Assembly: GCA_002633005.1 (NCBI GenBank)
Contig: NMRA01000663.1
Span: 94,432-155,499, forward strand
Length of the DNA stretch: 61,068 bases
Direction: 5' to 3'
Origin: Phoronis australis
Lineage: Eukaryota; Phoronida; Phoronidae
The translations under genes and the position numbers were made by a program. Positions 23,401 through 34,791 of this stretch are shown piece by piece (position 1 is the first letter of the stretch; every line of letters begins with the position of its first letter). Below the pieces are notes generated by a model, which was given only the letters and a program-made list of their open reading frames with translations, was not told the origin of the DNA and made no database searches.

Positions 23401-26400
23401 AGTAAACCTGGATTTGACGGACGGTGGTATACAGATATCAATGAGTCGTGAGTGTTGCACTTGTTTGTGTGTAACTGGAGGTCCATCTTCCTTTGATTAC
23501 TCGTGTGCCACAAATTCAGTGACGGTCAATGAGACGATTTTAATGAAATTAATTTCCACATTCCGGATTTAATGCTCCTCTTTTTGGAGGTAGAAAAGCA
23601 TTTTATGTGATCGACTTATTTATTTCTGAGCCTCTTTCAATTTTCATTTTTTATTACTCTCTATGCAAAAAAATTTAATGCAAAATAGGGATTAACACAG
23701 CACCAGTGTGCAGCTGTCGACCAAGTGCCCAGCAGTATTGTGCCAGGTAAATACTGCCAAACCATCTGTTTTTTTTTCTTCTTTCCAGTGACAAGAAGGA
23801 CATGTCTCAAGGCGATGCATCTGATAATAAAGAGAACAAGAGTGATAGAGACAAGGAAAAAGAGTGAGTCATTTGGCATGTTTTCATCCGTTATGCATTC
23901 CCATATTCATATACTTCTGTATTCTCTTGTATTTAGACCAGAAACAGCTGTAGACCCACATTCTGTCCGAGAAGTGAACTTGAGAAGGGATTTGTGGTTT
24001 TGCAAAGAACTGTCTGGCAATTCGTTATTTCTTGAGACCATAATGCCCTTGAGACCATGATGACCTTGAGACCATGATGACCTTGAGACCATGATGACTT
24101 TGAGAACTTGATGCCCGGCACATAAAACGACACGCCGTGACAATTGTCAAGTTATAGAGCCTGGTCTCAACCAATAAGAAACTGTTATTGGTTTTAACCA
24201 AAACAACAGTTTCAAAACTTGTGCTACTTGGGGCTTTAAAGTTACTTCAAAAATGAACTCCACTGTAGATCAACTCATTCTCACTGCAGTACAAATTTGC
24301 CTTCTCCGTGTGTTATGTGTCAGTTGTTGGCTTATTTGTCCACTAGTAGTTTGTACTTGATATTTGTGTAATTGGGTAGGAGGCCTCAGTGTTCTATTCT
24401 GACTAGTCTGCTGTGAGTGTAGCAAAAGATTGTTTGTAGGGTTAGCACAAGTCAAGAAGCCAATTGACCCTTGTTTTGTCGATTCTGCTTGTCTGAGCTT
24501 TGAGACAGGAATCTTTAAATGCTTGTAACTATTTGGTTTGCGTCTTGTAACTTTTGATCATCTCGATTGTGCTTCAAAAAGTTTCAAAAGTTGGAAGCAA
24601 GAATTTGTCCGTAAGATTAAAATTTAAATTTAAATTCCATCTCTGGTTTTTCCAGTCAAACAATGGAACAAGGTTACATTCTAGTCATTTGGAATTTGTG
24701 CATACTTATTTAATAGCAGAACCATTATCTTTGGAATTTCTTTCCTTCTTGTCTGAGAAAAAATACTAGCCCATGGATTTCGACTAAGATGTGTATTTAG
24801 ATGCACGTTGACAAAAATTGTTGATCACAAAACAATGTTCAGGATTAATTATTTTCAACAATGTTCGCTTGAGCTCTCTGTATGTTTGATGATTGCTCAC
24901 TGCACAACAATAAAGCAGACGGCCAAGAAAACATGGTTGTGTGTTCAACAAATTTTGTCAATGGTTTGCGTGCTGCCAAATCATTCAGTTGCATGTACAA
25001 AAACATACAAAATCAGTTTACAAAAAAGTACTGTCTTACAGACCAATTCTCCTCTCCAATAATAACATTGTGCTTTGAAGGAAAAGTGATGTTGTTTTAG
25101 AGGGTTTAATAGTATCTGGACCTAAAGTGAGTAGATGTAGATGTAGATGTTATAATTTCCTACTTCATCGTTAGAATCTGTCTGTAACGTTTCCAAAAAC
25201 AGTCTCAGATTTTCCGTGCTCATTTCTTTCATTGAATTTAGAGACATTATAAAAGGTCCCTAACCTAACTCCTTATGCAACAAGCTAAAAACCCTCATTA
25301 CCAATAAATGTTATTCTGGTTACAGGTTTTGGGATGAAAAAGTTGCCTATACACCCGAATCGAGAATAAAAGTGCATAAACATCTTGAGGAAGCCCGTAA
25401 AAAAGAAGAAAATAGGTAACAAAGAAGAAAATAGGTAACGTTAACGCTAAATAGGAAAGGGTTCTCTACTGTGTGGCATCTGGAAGTTCAAATAGTGAGT
25501 CCAGGAGGCGCTCTTTCATGCAGTAAATGTAGACCTGTTTGATATGGTTACTTTGTGACTGGTAAAACTTGTTGAGGTTTATTTTCTTACCTAATGGGAC
25601 CTGTGAAAATGTGCCTGACATTCTTAAAATAGGTCAGTGAAAACAATGCGCTTTCTTGCCTCTGGTACAGAGGAGAGTTCTGTCACTGTGTAATCCAAGG
25701 CGGCCCTATTGTCCAGCAGGACAGTGAGAGACATGATGAGTGTACACCATCGTCATCCAATGCTATCAATCCGAAATCACCTTGTTTTGTCAGTATTGCG
25801 TTGTTACTCGGGAAGAAAGCTAAAATGTTCTGCGCTGTTGTCATCTACATATTAAGGAATGTTTACAATGTATAGCATCAAAGGAATGTTTTACAACAAA
25901 CAGGACCTACTATTACAACAGAAATACTGCCCAGATTTCTTGATGTGTATCAGACTAAAATTAAGGTCCATTTCTGAAATTTCTACTATTCTTCAGCAAA
26001 GAAGACACACCCAAGAAACAAAGGACCCTTATAACAGAGGATGGTAGAATCCTGAATGTCAATGAAGCCCAGTGAGTAAAATAGACAAGAGTGTGATATG
26101 TTGGACTATCACTGAAATTGATGATCAGCATAGATGGCAATAGTCACTTACAGGTGTGCCCACAATACTTTATTTTTGTCAAGTCTTTTGACTAAAAATC
26201 TGTTTTTATGAGAAATTTGTGTTACGTAGCGAGAGAATGAATTGAACATAACCATATCGATCGTGCTTGAATATGTATTCTTTCGTGTGATTATCAAACG
26301 ACCACCTATTGGTAACTCGCTTTAATTTTTTTTCTTTTCATTTTAAGCAGTTTTGTTTTTCAGTTGAAATTTGAAACCATTTTTATATTTTTCATTTCAG

Positions 26401-29400
26401 AGTTGATTTTTCCCTCATCGATGATGAAGATAAGAATGAGTATGTTCTTGATATCGCTGTGTTCAGGTTAGTTGGTATTAATAAATTATTAAATGTAAGT
26501 GCTTCATTATGGGTGTAATGATACATATGCAACGCCACCTGTGTCAAATGTACAAACTACTTAACCAGTGAACTCACTGATACATAGTAAAGCAGTTTAT
26601 AACAGTGAAAAGAAATCACAGTGTAAAGAAGGTGTAAGAAAATGCACATGACTCATCACATTTATTCAAAAATGTAAAAATGTGTGATTCGGTGACATTT
26701 AGCGAAACTTACGGTAGTTCTTAGCAGCAAATACCATATCGTAACTGAAAATTCATATGAAATATTGTTAGTAAAACAGCAATTTTTTTAGAAAAGCTTC
26801 CTTTGTTACTGAACTTTGAAGGGTTAGAAAAGTGGTCAATAGTCAGACCATCCCACGTTGTCAGAATGACGTGTTCTAAAACCAGGATAACGCAGATGTT
26901 GATCTCACGAGACAGGTCATTGTCTGCATACTCAGGCAGCCAAAGTGTTGGAAGTAAACTTGTATATACGCTGGTTTTAGTGCTCTGGTTTGAGTAATAC
27001 ACTTATAGTGTTCAGGCTTCCACAGTAATGACAGAACATGTGCTGTAGGGTTTTAAGTGAGAACACTTTGTTCCTACATCCCCATTCAGGTTCCATGCTG
27101 TAAAGTTATTGTTGCAGAGATGTGCAGTGATTCACGTTCTCAAATTTTCATATTAATTGTTTTTCAGACACATGGATACATCGCTATTGGACATTGATGT
27201 TCAACCCAGTTACATACGAGTGTACTTGAAGGGCAAGGTATGGAAATAAATAGGTCAAGAAACTAGCCATGCATAGACATCATTGCGAGTTCTTTCAAAT
27301 CATTGTTGCTGAAATACTGCCTAATGCTTATTTTTGTTGTTTTTCGATTTGTGGACTAAAACCTGCCTTAAACCCAAACATTCATCACAAAAAACGACTC
27401 AATTTAGATCGTTTTTCGTAATCAAATCACTCTCCAGTAACAATGAACCCCGAGTTCTTTCCAAGCCCACGAACCACTGTTTGTCTGAGTAAGGGACAGT
27501 TTTGTAGCAGAAATGATGTAAATCAAAAATGGATGCGAATTTGTTGTCACTTTGATAAGTCATTGTAAGTTTTTGTCTTCTAATTACAAATAGTTGTCTG
27601 GATTAGCTAATTAAGGCTGATCATACTTAGGATCCTTTTACCTCTCTTGCTAAATGTTGTAATACTAAATATTTCAAATCTTTTTCGGTTTTAATAAGCC
27701 ATTTTTCATTAAAATAGTTGCCCTTGCTTGCAAAAACTATTAATAACTGCATGATAACACAATTTTTATCTGTCTCTATTAGATATTTATGGCACTCTAA
27801 GTTGGGTTTTGTTCCCGTGAGAATTTTCTCATGGAACGAGGGCATGTGCTTTACAGCGGAGGCAAAGTTTAAGCAAATAATGTGTGTGTAAATGTGTTTC
27901 CGCGGTAAAATCTCACTAATTTCAGACGACAGTAATTGCCAACATTGTCAGTTGTCAGAGGGTTGTGCCGTTGTTGTGAATGTCCACAGTTTGTTGAAAT
28001 ATTGTCTGTTGATGGCTGTGCTACAGAACTAGAATGTGGAAAAGCATTCATTTGTTGCTATCTTTTATGGAAAAAATGAGAAAATGAAATTTCAAATGTC
28101 CCCCGTATTGTATCCTGATTTGGTGAGATTTTACCATAAGTTATGGTATGGATATATGACACACATTCAAGACTATAGTACTGAACGTGAGCACTGAATG
28201 GTTGGTCTGTTCACTACAAACTGTATTAAAACTTGCAATGATTCCACGTTTCGTTGTTTATTTCTCCAGCCACCGTCAGGTTTTGTGAAGTCAAACTTTA
28301 TTATTCTCTAATTCAAAGATTGCTCGTCAAATAAATTTCCCATGCAATGCTGGTACCAAATGTTCTTTAAATGCCAAAAGTAATTGTTGAATAAATATTA
28401 TGACCCTTAATTTTCCATCATGATGGCTAGATGCTAGTAAAATCCATGTTTGTGAGAAAAGATCATGGGCAGTTATTGCAGTGTTTTGTCCAATTTTGTT
28501 TTTCCAAGTATTGAGTATCATGTTTTTTCAGGTGCTACAGTTAAAATTTGATGAAGAAGTTAACGTTGATTCCAGTAGTGCGCAGAGATCTTCAACCACA
28601 GGTCACTTGGTGGTCACATTACCTAAGGTCAGTGCCTCTGAACTATGAACTTTGAACTAAACTCAATACTTGACCAATTACAGAATTCTATTTTCGCATA
28701 TTGTAGAATACAATCATTTACAAAATATGTCAATAGACTGGTACTTGCAAGTTTGGAGAGATTTTGTGTTAGGTTTATGCGATTGATTTAATTGTTGTTG
28801 TTTTGTTGCCTCTTTTTGTCTCCCTTATTTTCTCGATTCCAAACTTGTACACCTTGTATATATGTATATGTGTTATACTTCGAAAGAAAAATATGAAAAA
28901 GATACTTGACTATATTAAATAAGTAGAATCAATAATAAACATGATTTAAGAAGTCACAAACCTCCTCATGCAGACCAACACGATAACTCACCAGCAAACC
29001 GTTCTATAAATAGACCGCATTGTAGTTTCATGTCACGTGACATCGTGAACTTAGAACACCTTTGTTTAGCCACGTGTGTCGGTAGCGGCTGCGGTAAAAT
29101 TTGCCAAAATTCGGGATTGTATTCAGCTAAGTCTGTGTGTGGCATTAGAAGCAGAGGAGTTGGTTGGATGCACTTTTGATCGCAGTTTGAGTTTAATGTG
29201 TTTTTGCGTTTATAAACCATAAAAAGTTTGAATCTGTGCCTTCAATAGTGCTGCAGATCGCAACTGTCCAGTTTCGGTACCTTTTTAGTTGATGTTAAAT
29301 TTAAAATGAGCAAACATCTATTTTTAAGCAATAAGTGAAATTTCACCCACACGCTATTTTAAAAATTTGGTCCTCAGTGTTACTCAAGTCGGTTTCACAC

Positions 29401-30398
29401 ATAGGAGCATCCTTCTGGATTCTCATATTGACCCAGGTTCACACACAGGTGCATAGACGCACACTCGATATAACTTAAGTATGGAATTTGACTCGAAGCT
29501 CTAAAAACTGTATTACTTTGGGAAAGGTTTACTTGTGATTGATTTTTTCAATTTTGATTTTCAGGTGAAATCGTGCATTAAACCAAGTGCTTCAAAACCA
29601 CCAATGCAAAATAAGCCACAGAAAAATACACCGTCACAGTCTCAGGAAAAGCAAGGGTTTGTAGTTTTGTTTCCAAAATGATAGCGTTGTTTTCCAGTGA
29701 CTTGTTTTTAAGACAAACCAATGGTAATCTTTTTGAAAGTTACCAATGAAATTGAATCCCAAGATGAGTTCTTAAAATGCAAAATAATGTGCAATATTTG
29801 TGAAAACATTTTCAGCAAATTTTAGCTGTACCACTGAAAGTTTACCTCAGTTTATTACTGTTGTTACATAGCAGGGGGTCTGATAAATTTTAGAGCAAAA
29901 TTCCATGCCGCATAATCCGAAGTCCATTTCAGCTGCTTATTACGCTTCGTGTTCTAATTAAAAGATGTTTACCAGCTCTTAGACGCATTAATGTGCTCAT
30001 TTCAAGCATACATGGCCACAGGCCCAAGGTACAGTTTCTAACAAAATAAAAATGGTTCCCAATGATACACTTGATCAATTCTTTGTGTCTTGATGACCTC
30101 TTGCAAAAAACATATTCAAATCTAATTACACCTTTCTCATGATTTTTTGACCGATAATTTTTCTGACAATTCACATTTGGCACACACTTAACTTTTTTAT
30201 TTCTTTGAAAATTTCAGATCATCTCACGAAAAACTTGAAGTGGATCCCAGCAAATCCCAAGGACCTGACTTTGGAAATATTGTGAAGGAGAAGTCTCCTG
30301 TGCCACCACTAGGTGGCGCTCTAAGGACTCATAAGAAAGAGGAGAGAGCAAATAGCGAAGACTTTGTTGACGATCCCGATGTTCCTCCTTTAGAGTAG
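17332..30398 (+). CDS. DNAAF11: Dynein axonemal assembly factor 11 (LRRC6/tilB), 15 exons
   Basis: Cytoplasmic factor needed to pre-assemble outer and inner dynein arms of motile cilia; loss of the human gene causes primary ciliary dyskinesia. Joined exons give 1,379 nt in one frame, so with a one-codon-plus-one-base first exon the protein would be 460 residues (human 466). Order: [13 protein letters not shown] start, leucine-rich repeats (to about residue 140; [19 protein letters not shown]), cap with FLTGNPC and TLPHLMHLDG, charged coiled coil (about 155-200), [21 protein letters not shown]-like block, [14 protein letters not shown], a CS/p23-like beta domain (VDFSLIDD to [10 protein letters not shown]), EKLEVDPSK and the conserved C-terminal end DVPPLE. 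Every junction is GT-AG. The start codon exon upstream of 17,332 was not found. Identification is secure. Confidence 0.96.
17976..18049 (+). CDS. DNAAF11: DNAAF11 exon 3
   Basis: Acceptor tgtgtttcag, donor G/GTAAGA. Encodes [20 protein letters not shown], the first full leucine-rich repeat. Confidence 0.93.
18733..18810 (+). CDS. DNAAF11: DNAAF11 exon 4
   Basis: Acceptor ttttatttag, donor G/GTAAGT. Encodes [20 protein letters not shown], a leucine-rich repeat. Confidence 0.93.
18811..20092 (+). other. DNAAF11 intron 4
   Basis: 1.28 kb, AT-rich. Short open frames at 19,493-19,951 have no recognisable domain and no splice context; nothing else seen. Confidence 0.6.
20093..20189 (+). CDS. DNAAF11: DNAAF11 exon 5
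   Basis: Acceptor ttgttttgtag, donor CT/GTAAGG. Encodes [20 protein letters not shown], a leucine-rich repeat. Confidence 0.93.
20870..20945 (+). CDS. DNAAF11: DNAAF11 exon 6
   Basis: Acceptor attttcgtag, donor ATG/GTAAGG. Encodes [20 protein letters not shown], the LRR C-terminal cap. Confidence 0.93.
21330..21545 (+). repeat. GGACGCC dispersed repeat, copy B
   Basis: In DNAAF11 intron 6. Same strand and order as 12,508-12,720, with an extra internal CCAAATGGACGCCCT block. Confidence 0.8.
21890..21890. other. Single-N assembly join in DNAAF11 intron 6
   Basis: Isolated N between AAAATAT and GTGGGCCC. Isolated Ns elsewhere in the window mark contig joins in repeats, so local order or length here should be treated with caution. 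Confidence 0.6.
22334..22444 (+). CDS. DNAAF11: DNAAF11 exon 7
   Basis: Acceptor gtttttag, donor AGG/GTGAGT. Encodes [20 protein letters not shown] and then the start of the charged coiled coil ([10 protein letters not shown]). Confidence 0.93.
22899..23059 (-). mobile_element. Small hAT-type MITE, copy A
   Basis: 161 bp from CTGGGGCAGATCCAGGA to AAATCCGCCACTG, a degenerate form of the inverted ends CAGTGGCGGAT. AACTT directly repeats on both sides (22894-22898, 23060-23064). Closely related to 36,464-36,609. Lies in DNAAF11 intron 7. Confidence 0.75.
23344..23447 (+). CDS. DNAAF11: DNAAF11 exon 8
   Basis: Acceptor ttaatgttcaag, donor TC/GTGAGT. Glu/Lys-rich coiled coil, then the diagnostic [13 protein letters not shown]. 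Confidence 0.93.
23789..23863 (+). CDS. DNAAF11: DNAAF11 exon 9
   Basis: Acceptor cttctttccag, donor GA/GTGAGT. Encodes [20 protein letters not shown], the poorly conserved acidic linker; placed by phase and splice sites. Confidence 0.85.
24037..24110. repeat. 17-bp tandem repeat
   Basis: About four copies of CCTTGAGACCATGATGA, the outer ones diverged. In DNAAF11 intron 9. Confidence 0.9.
25326..25415 (+). CDS. DNAAF11: DNAAF11 exon 10, with a duplicated splice donor
   Basis: Acceptor ggttacag. Encodes [20 protein letters not shown] and then EEARKKEEN. The 19 bases AAAGAAGAAAATAGGTAAC, spanning the exon end and the donor, are repeated perfectly in tandem (25401-25419 and 25420-25438). The first donor keeps the frame; the second would add 19 nt and an in-frame TAA. 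Confidence 0.92.
25997..26071 (+). CDS. DNAAF11: DNAAF11 exon 11
   Basis: Acceptor attcttcag, donor CA/GTGAGT. Encodes [16 protein letters not shown], a conserved family block. Confidence 0.93.
26401..26466 (+). CDS. DNAAF11: DNAAF11 exon 12
   Basis: Acceptor ttcatttcag, donor AG/GTTAGT. Encodes [20 protein letters not shown], start of the CS/p23-like domain. Confidence 0.93.
27168..27237 (+). CDS. DNAAF11: DNAAF11 exon 13
   Basis: Acceptor tgtttttcag, donor AAG/GTATGG. Encodes [20 protein letters not shown] and then KGK. Confidence 0.93.
28532..28627 (+). CDS. DNAAF11: DNAAF11 exon 14
   Basis: Acceptor gttttttcag, donor AAG/GTCAGT. Encodes [19 protein letters not shown], end of the CS/p23-like domain. 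Confidence 0.93.
29565..29656 (+). CDS. DNAAF11: DNAAF11 exon 15
   Basis: Acceptor gattttcag, donor GG/GTTTGT. Low-complexity linker rich in Lys, Pro, Gln and Ser; the donor is weak but keeps phase with the next exon. Confidence 0.85.
30218..30398 (+). CDS. DNAAF11: DNAAF11 last exon
   Basis: Acceptor gaaaatttcag. Encodes [20 protein letters not shown] and ends [12 protein letters not shown] followed by TAG; both the EKLEVDPSK block and the DxPxVPPL end are conserved. The coding sequence contains CCACTAGGTGGCGC (30306-30319), an exact CTCF consensus. Confidence 0.95.
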
Positions 30399-30445
30399 TC
30401 ATCGCAGACTGACCCGACTACATGCTTAAGACTCCTGAGACTGCA

Positions 30446-30605
30446 TCACAAACATTTTGAGTCTGGTCTGCACGCCACCTGTTGGCCACATCACGTGACC
30501 TAATGAACCTAAGTCCCGGGGCAGAAATCTTTTCGGACTTTTGTTCATTAGGTCACGTGGTGTGGCCAACAGGTGGTGTGCAGACCAGACTTAAAATGTT
30601 TGAGA
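30446..30605. repeat. Perfect-scale hairpin in the DNAAF11 3' UTR
   Basis: Arms 30446-30508 and 30543-30605 (63 bp each) are inverted copies with about four differences and a 34-base loop; shared core GTCTGGTCTGCAC.CCACCT, GTTGGCCACA.CACGTGACC, TAATGAAC. It starts 47 bases after the stop codon, so the mRNA would carry a long near-perfect duplex. Probably a small foldback transposon; no target duplication seen. Confidence 0.9.
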
Positions 30606-31174
30606 TCTATTTTCCATGCTGGTTTTACATAACATACTCCTGAGACCACTATAATGTGATTTTCATCTTGTTCGCGCTGCTAAATATGGTAATTTTCACT
30701 TATTTGGCACACGATATGTGGCCGAAAAGTGGAATTCTATTTTTATTGTCAAATTTCTTCATAAAAGTAAAAATTAAGAAAAGAATCTATCCTTTAGTAG
30801 AATAGTTTGTACTGTTTAGATGACATAAAACGATATTTGGTGAAGTTTTCACTATTTTTAGCAAAGAAATCAGCCTTTGAAAATGGAAAATTACAATTTT
30901 GGCGATTAATTTTGTGGAGAATCATCGTATCACTGAGTTACAAGTCATAGTCCCACGCAGTGCTCTTCCGTTGTTTTTTATATGTCTACCAGTGTCTAAT
31001 CTCTGTACTCCAAAACTCGATTGAAAATTTGACCAATTGCATGTCGCCTAAGAATAAACTACAAATTTGTACTCTTATCATGCAATATGATTGGTTAAAT
31101 TTTGGAGATTAGATCCTGGTCCCTCATTGCTTGTATAGTCTGCTGTTCAGTGTTAAGCAGTATTCATCTTTCCA

Positions 31175-31180
31175 AATAAA
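31175..31180 (+). terminator. Probable DNAAF11 polyadenylation signal
   Basis: AATAAA followed 20-45 bases later by a GT-rich stretch (CCGGTTGAGTTTGTTATTGG). It would give a 3' UTR of about 0.8 kb containing the hairpin. An earlier AATAAA lies near 31,053. Confidence 0.5.
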
Positions 31181-31620
31181 ACATGTTATGGCACGTCTCC
31201 GGTTGAGTTTGTTATTGGATGAAACATTTTTTCATCTTTTTTCAGTAAGGTGAGTTGGCACTCAAAATTTTTCACAGTTCAGGGGAATATATGGAGATTA
31301 AGGATTGTTTCTGCGATTTTTTGCTACCACAGAATCATTCCATATTATATTTAGCATCCTAAATAGTATTTTGTGAGATGGGAAAGAACACAAATTCAGC
31401 AAAGAAAAATGAGTAATTTCGAAATAAAAATTGTCAGTTATTCTTGAAACTGAAACTGATGTGTAACGTGACAAAAACTTTGAAGATGTTCCGATAAATG
31501 TGTTCAGCTAGAGTGTACACCACATCAGTTCACGTGGCGTCTATTAACGGCATTGTCGTGATCCCATAACACCTGCAGTCATGCCTCAGTGTAGCACTTG
31601 ACCACGATAACATTTGGCAG

Positions 31621-33099
31621 ACTTTTGTAATCTACATGTATCCTTTAAATCCAGGGAAACAATTTCTATAATTATGAAGGTTAATATCTCACCAATTTAG
31701 GACACTGTGCCCATCAAGTGAAATTTTACTGATCATTTCTTCCATGAAACATAGGTAGCATCAAAACTGAATGATTTTCCATGATCGAGTTTTCTTTCGC
31801 AACTGCCAATAAACAAGTTTTGAAAACTGGACATACAAAACAATGTTGGAACCCATTGAAATTAAAAAAAGGGTTTTTAGCCAATACGGTTGTCCAAATT
31901 TGGTGAGATTTTGCCCTTTGGGTATCAGACTCAAAATCAAGAAATTTCCAATTCCAGAATCTGATCTAGAATCATGCTTGGTTAAACTTGGCAAACAAGC
32001 CTATTCTGTTGGTACACAATACTGTGGTTAACCTCCCCCCCCCCNCCCCCCCCACAAATGAATCAGGAGGTGAAAGCTAAGTCCGGCATCTAAAAGTCAA
32101 CCATTTTTATTTCTTCAAAGTTTTTTCGGTGGTAGTATTTCATAACAAACATATCGGTTTCACCACATTTATTGACAGTGGTTTGCAAACAGTATTTTTA
32201 GTTGAGCATAGAATGGACAGTAATCATGCAGTATACTACTTTTATTTGTATTGATAGTATTAATAATAACTGATGACGATGGCAGTAAAAAGTTTAGCCA
32301 CCAATACCAGGCTAGGAAAGTAGAAATATGAAATTATCATTCAGTGACAATATACAATGCATATTTGAGATAAGCTAAACGAGTATTAAATTGATGAGGT
32401 CACCTGAGCCTCGGTTTCTGTTAACTACCTGTAACGGAATGGCGATTTCCAATAAAATCGTAAAGGCACAGCGGATTTCGCTGTTTTAGAACTTTGATCA
32501 AAGAAGTTTTTACAAAAAAAGGCAAACCTTGGCTGAATTTAATGGAAGCAGACGCTTTTCTTTTGTAGTTGGTGATCGCAGGTGTCAAAGTGAGATTCGG
32601 CTAAATACCTGAAGCAAATTTGCTTTTTGGCCTATAATGGTGGTTCTCCTCACTCCATTAAAATTTGTGGGTTTGAGATACATATATAAGTATCAACTGT
32701 AAGAGTCCTTTCATTTTAATTTCATTTTACATCATTTTATAACACTTCGTTATTTTAGTAGTCAGTTAATGGCCTCTTTGCATGTCATCAAAACTAAAAC
32801 TGGTATTCATTTTTTCCTTACTCTGAGGGAGTGGTATTTGTCAGCTTCGAAAGAACTGACTGACTGTTCGAGTCAGCGTGGTGTAAGTAGAATGGTCTGG
32901 CCCGCAGAGCGCCTTTTGACAAACTTATCTTAGCGGCCGGGTGAGACTGACCAGCCAGTTTGCCACGCCGGTCGATCATAGCAGTGGCGTAGCCATGCAC
33001 GGTAGGGCACAAAGGGACCATGGTCCCACCTAATCACTTCAAAGAAGCTTTTCAGCTCGCGCATAACTTGCGTAACTTGAATATTCTTCAACAAACAAG
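31621..33099. repeat. 1,480-bp direct duplication, left copy
   Basis: Runs from ACTTTTGTAATCTACATGTA to CTTCAACAAACAAG, repeated at 33,101-34,582 with a single N (33,100) between. The first 470 bases differ from the right copy at several percent; the last 1,000 are almost identical. It contains a poly-C run with another N (32,045). Confidence 0.95.
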
Positions 33100-33100
33100 N

Positions 33101-34582
33101 ACTTTTGTAATCTACATGTATCCTTTAAATCCAGAGCAACAATTTCTTTACTTATGAAGGTTAATATCTCACCAATTTAGGACACAGTGTGCCCAACAAG
33201 TGAAATTTTACTGATCATTTCTTCCATGAAACATACCTAGCACCAAAACTGAATGATTTTCCATGATCAAGTTTTCTTTCGCAACTGCCAATAAACAAGT
33301 TTTGAAAACTGGACATTCACAACAATGTTGGAACCCATTGAAACTGAAAAAAGGCTTTTAGCCAATACTGTTGTCCACATTTGATGAGATTTTACCCTTT
33401 GGGTATCATTTCGCTAGACTCAAAACCAAAAAATTTCTAATTCCAGGATCTGATCTAGAATCACGCTTGGTTAAACTAGGCAAACTAGCCTATTCTGTTG
33501 GTACACAATACTGTGGTTAACCTCCCCCCCCCCACCACAAATGAAAAATGAGGTGAAAGCTAAGTCCGACTTCTGAAAGTCAACCATTTTTATTTCTTCA
33601 AAGTTTTTTCGGTGGTAGTATTTCATAACAAACATATCGTTTTCACCACATTTATTGACAGTGGTTTGCAAACAGTATTTTTAGTTGAGCATAGAATGGA
33701 CAGTAATCATGCAGTATACTACTTTTATTTGTATTGATTGTATTAATAATAACTGATGACGATGGCAGTAAAAAGTTTAGCCACCAATACCAGGCTAGGA
33801 AAGTAGAAATATGAAATTATCATTCAGTGACAATATACAATGCATATTTGAGATAAACTAAACGAGTATTAAATTGATGAGGTCACCTGAGCCTCGGTTT
33901 CTGTTAACTACCTGTAACGGAATGGCGATTTCCAATAAAATCGTGAAGGCACAGCGGATTTCGCTGTTTTAGAACTTTGATCAAAGAAGTTTTTACAAAA
34001 AAAGGCAAACCTTGGCTGAATTTAATGGAAGCAGACGCTTTTCTTTTGTAGTTGGTGATCGCAGGTGTCAAAGTGAGATTCGGCTAAATACCTGAAGCAA
34101 ATTTGCTTTTTGGCCTATAATGGTGGTTCTCCTCACTCCATTAAAATTTGTGGGTTTGAGATACATATATAAGTATCAACTGTAAGAGTCCTTTCATTTT
34201 AATTTCATTTTACATCATTTTATAACACTTCGTTATTTTAGTAGTCAGTTAATGGCCTCTTTGCATGTCATCAAAACTAAAACTGGTATTCATTTTTTCC
34301 TTACTCTGAGGGAGTGGTATTTGTCAGCTTCGAAAGAACTGACTGACTGTTCGAGTCAGCGTGGTGTAAGTAGAATGGTCTGGCCCGCAGAGCGCCTTTT
34401 GACAAACTTATCTTAGCGGCCGGGTGAGACTGACCAGCCAGTTTGCCACGCCGGTCGATCATAGCAGTGGCGTAGCCATGCACGGTAGGGCACAAAGGGA
34501 CCATGGTCCCACCTAATCACTTCAAAGAAGCTTTTCAGCTCGCGCATAACTTGCGTAACTTGAATATTCTTCAACAAACAAG
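33101..34582. repeat. 1,480-bp direct duplication, right copy
   Basis: Second copy of 31,621-33,099. Its right boundary continues straight into unique-looking sequence (TATTTCTCAGAGGGC), where a minus-strand open frame continues to 34,755. The identical 67-codon open frames in both copies (32818-33021, 34301-34504) show no known domain. Confidence 0.95.
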
Positions 34583-34755
34583 TATTTCTCAGAGGGCACA
34601 AGTGAGCGCCAGAGTCCGCGGATAAAGCTGCGGATTTTGATCGTCTCAATGAACGAGTAAAGTAAGGTCTTCACATCAGTCTCCATAAGCTTTTTAATCT
34701 TTTTTTCATGCAGTTTGGGAAGAGATTTCGCTTGCGCAGTAAGATTGAACGACAA
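34522..34755 (-). pseudogene. Unrecognised coding-like fragment
   Basis: 77 codons with protein-like composition (SLPKLHEKKIKKLMETDVK, then a Leu/Tyr/Glu-rich stretch). No start context, no splice sites I trust, and it ends inside the duplicated repeat. Possibly a fragment of a transposon-encoded protein; family not recognised. Confidence 0.25.
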
Positions 34756-34791
34756 TCAGGCCCCGATATTTCGAAGACAAAGTATGTAACT

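Noticed and set aside
31621-34582. CRISPR-like or LTR-like reading of the direct repeats
   Set aside because: The 1,480-bp copies abut with no internal region, no LTR ends, and are separated by a single N; this is a duplication or an assembly artefact.
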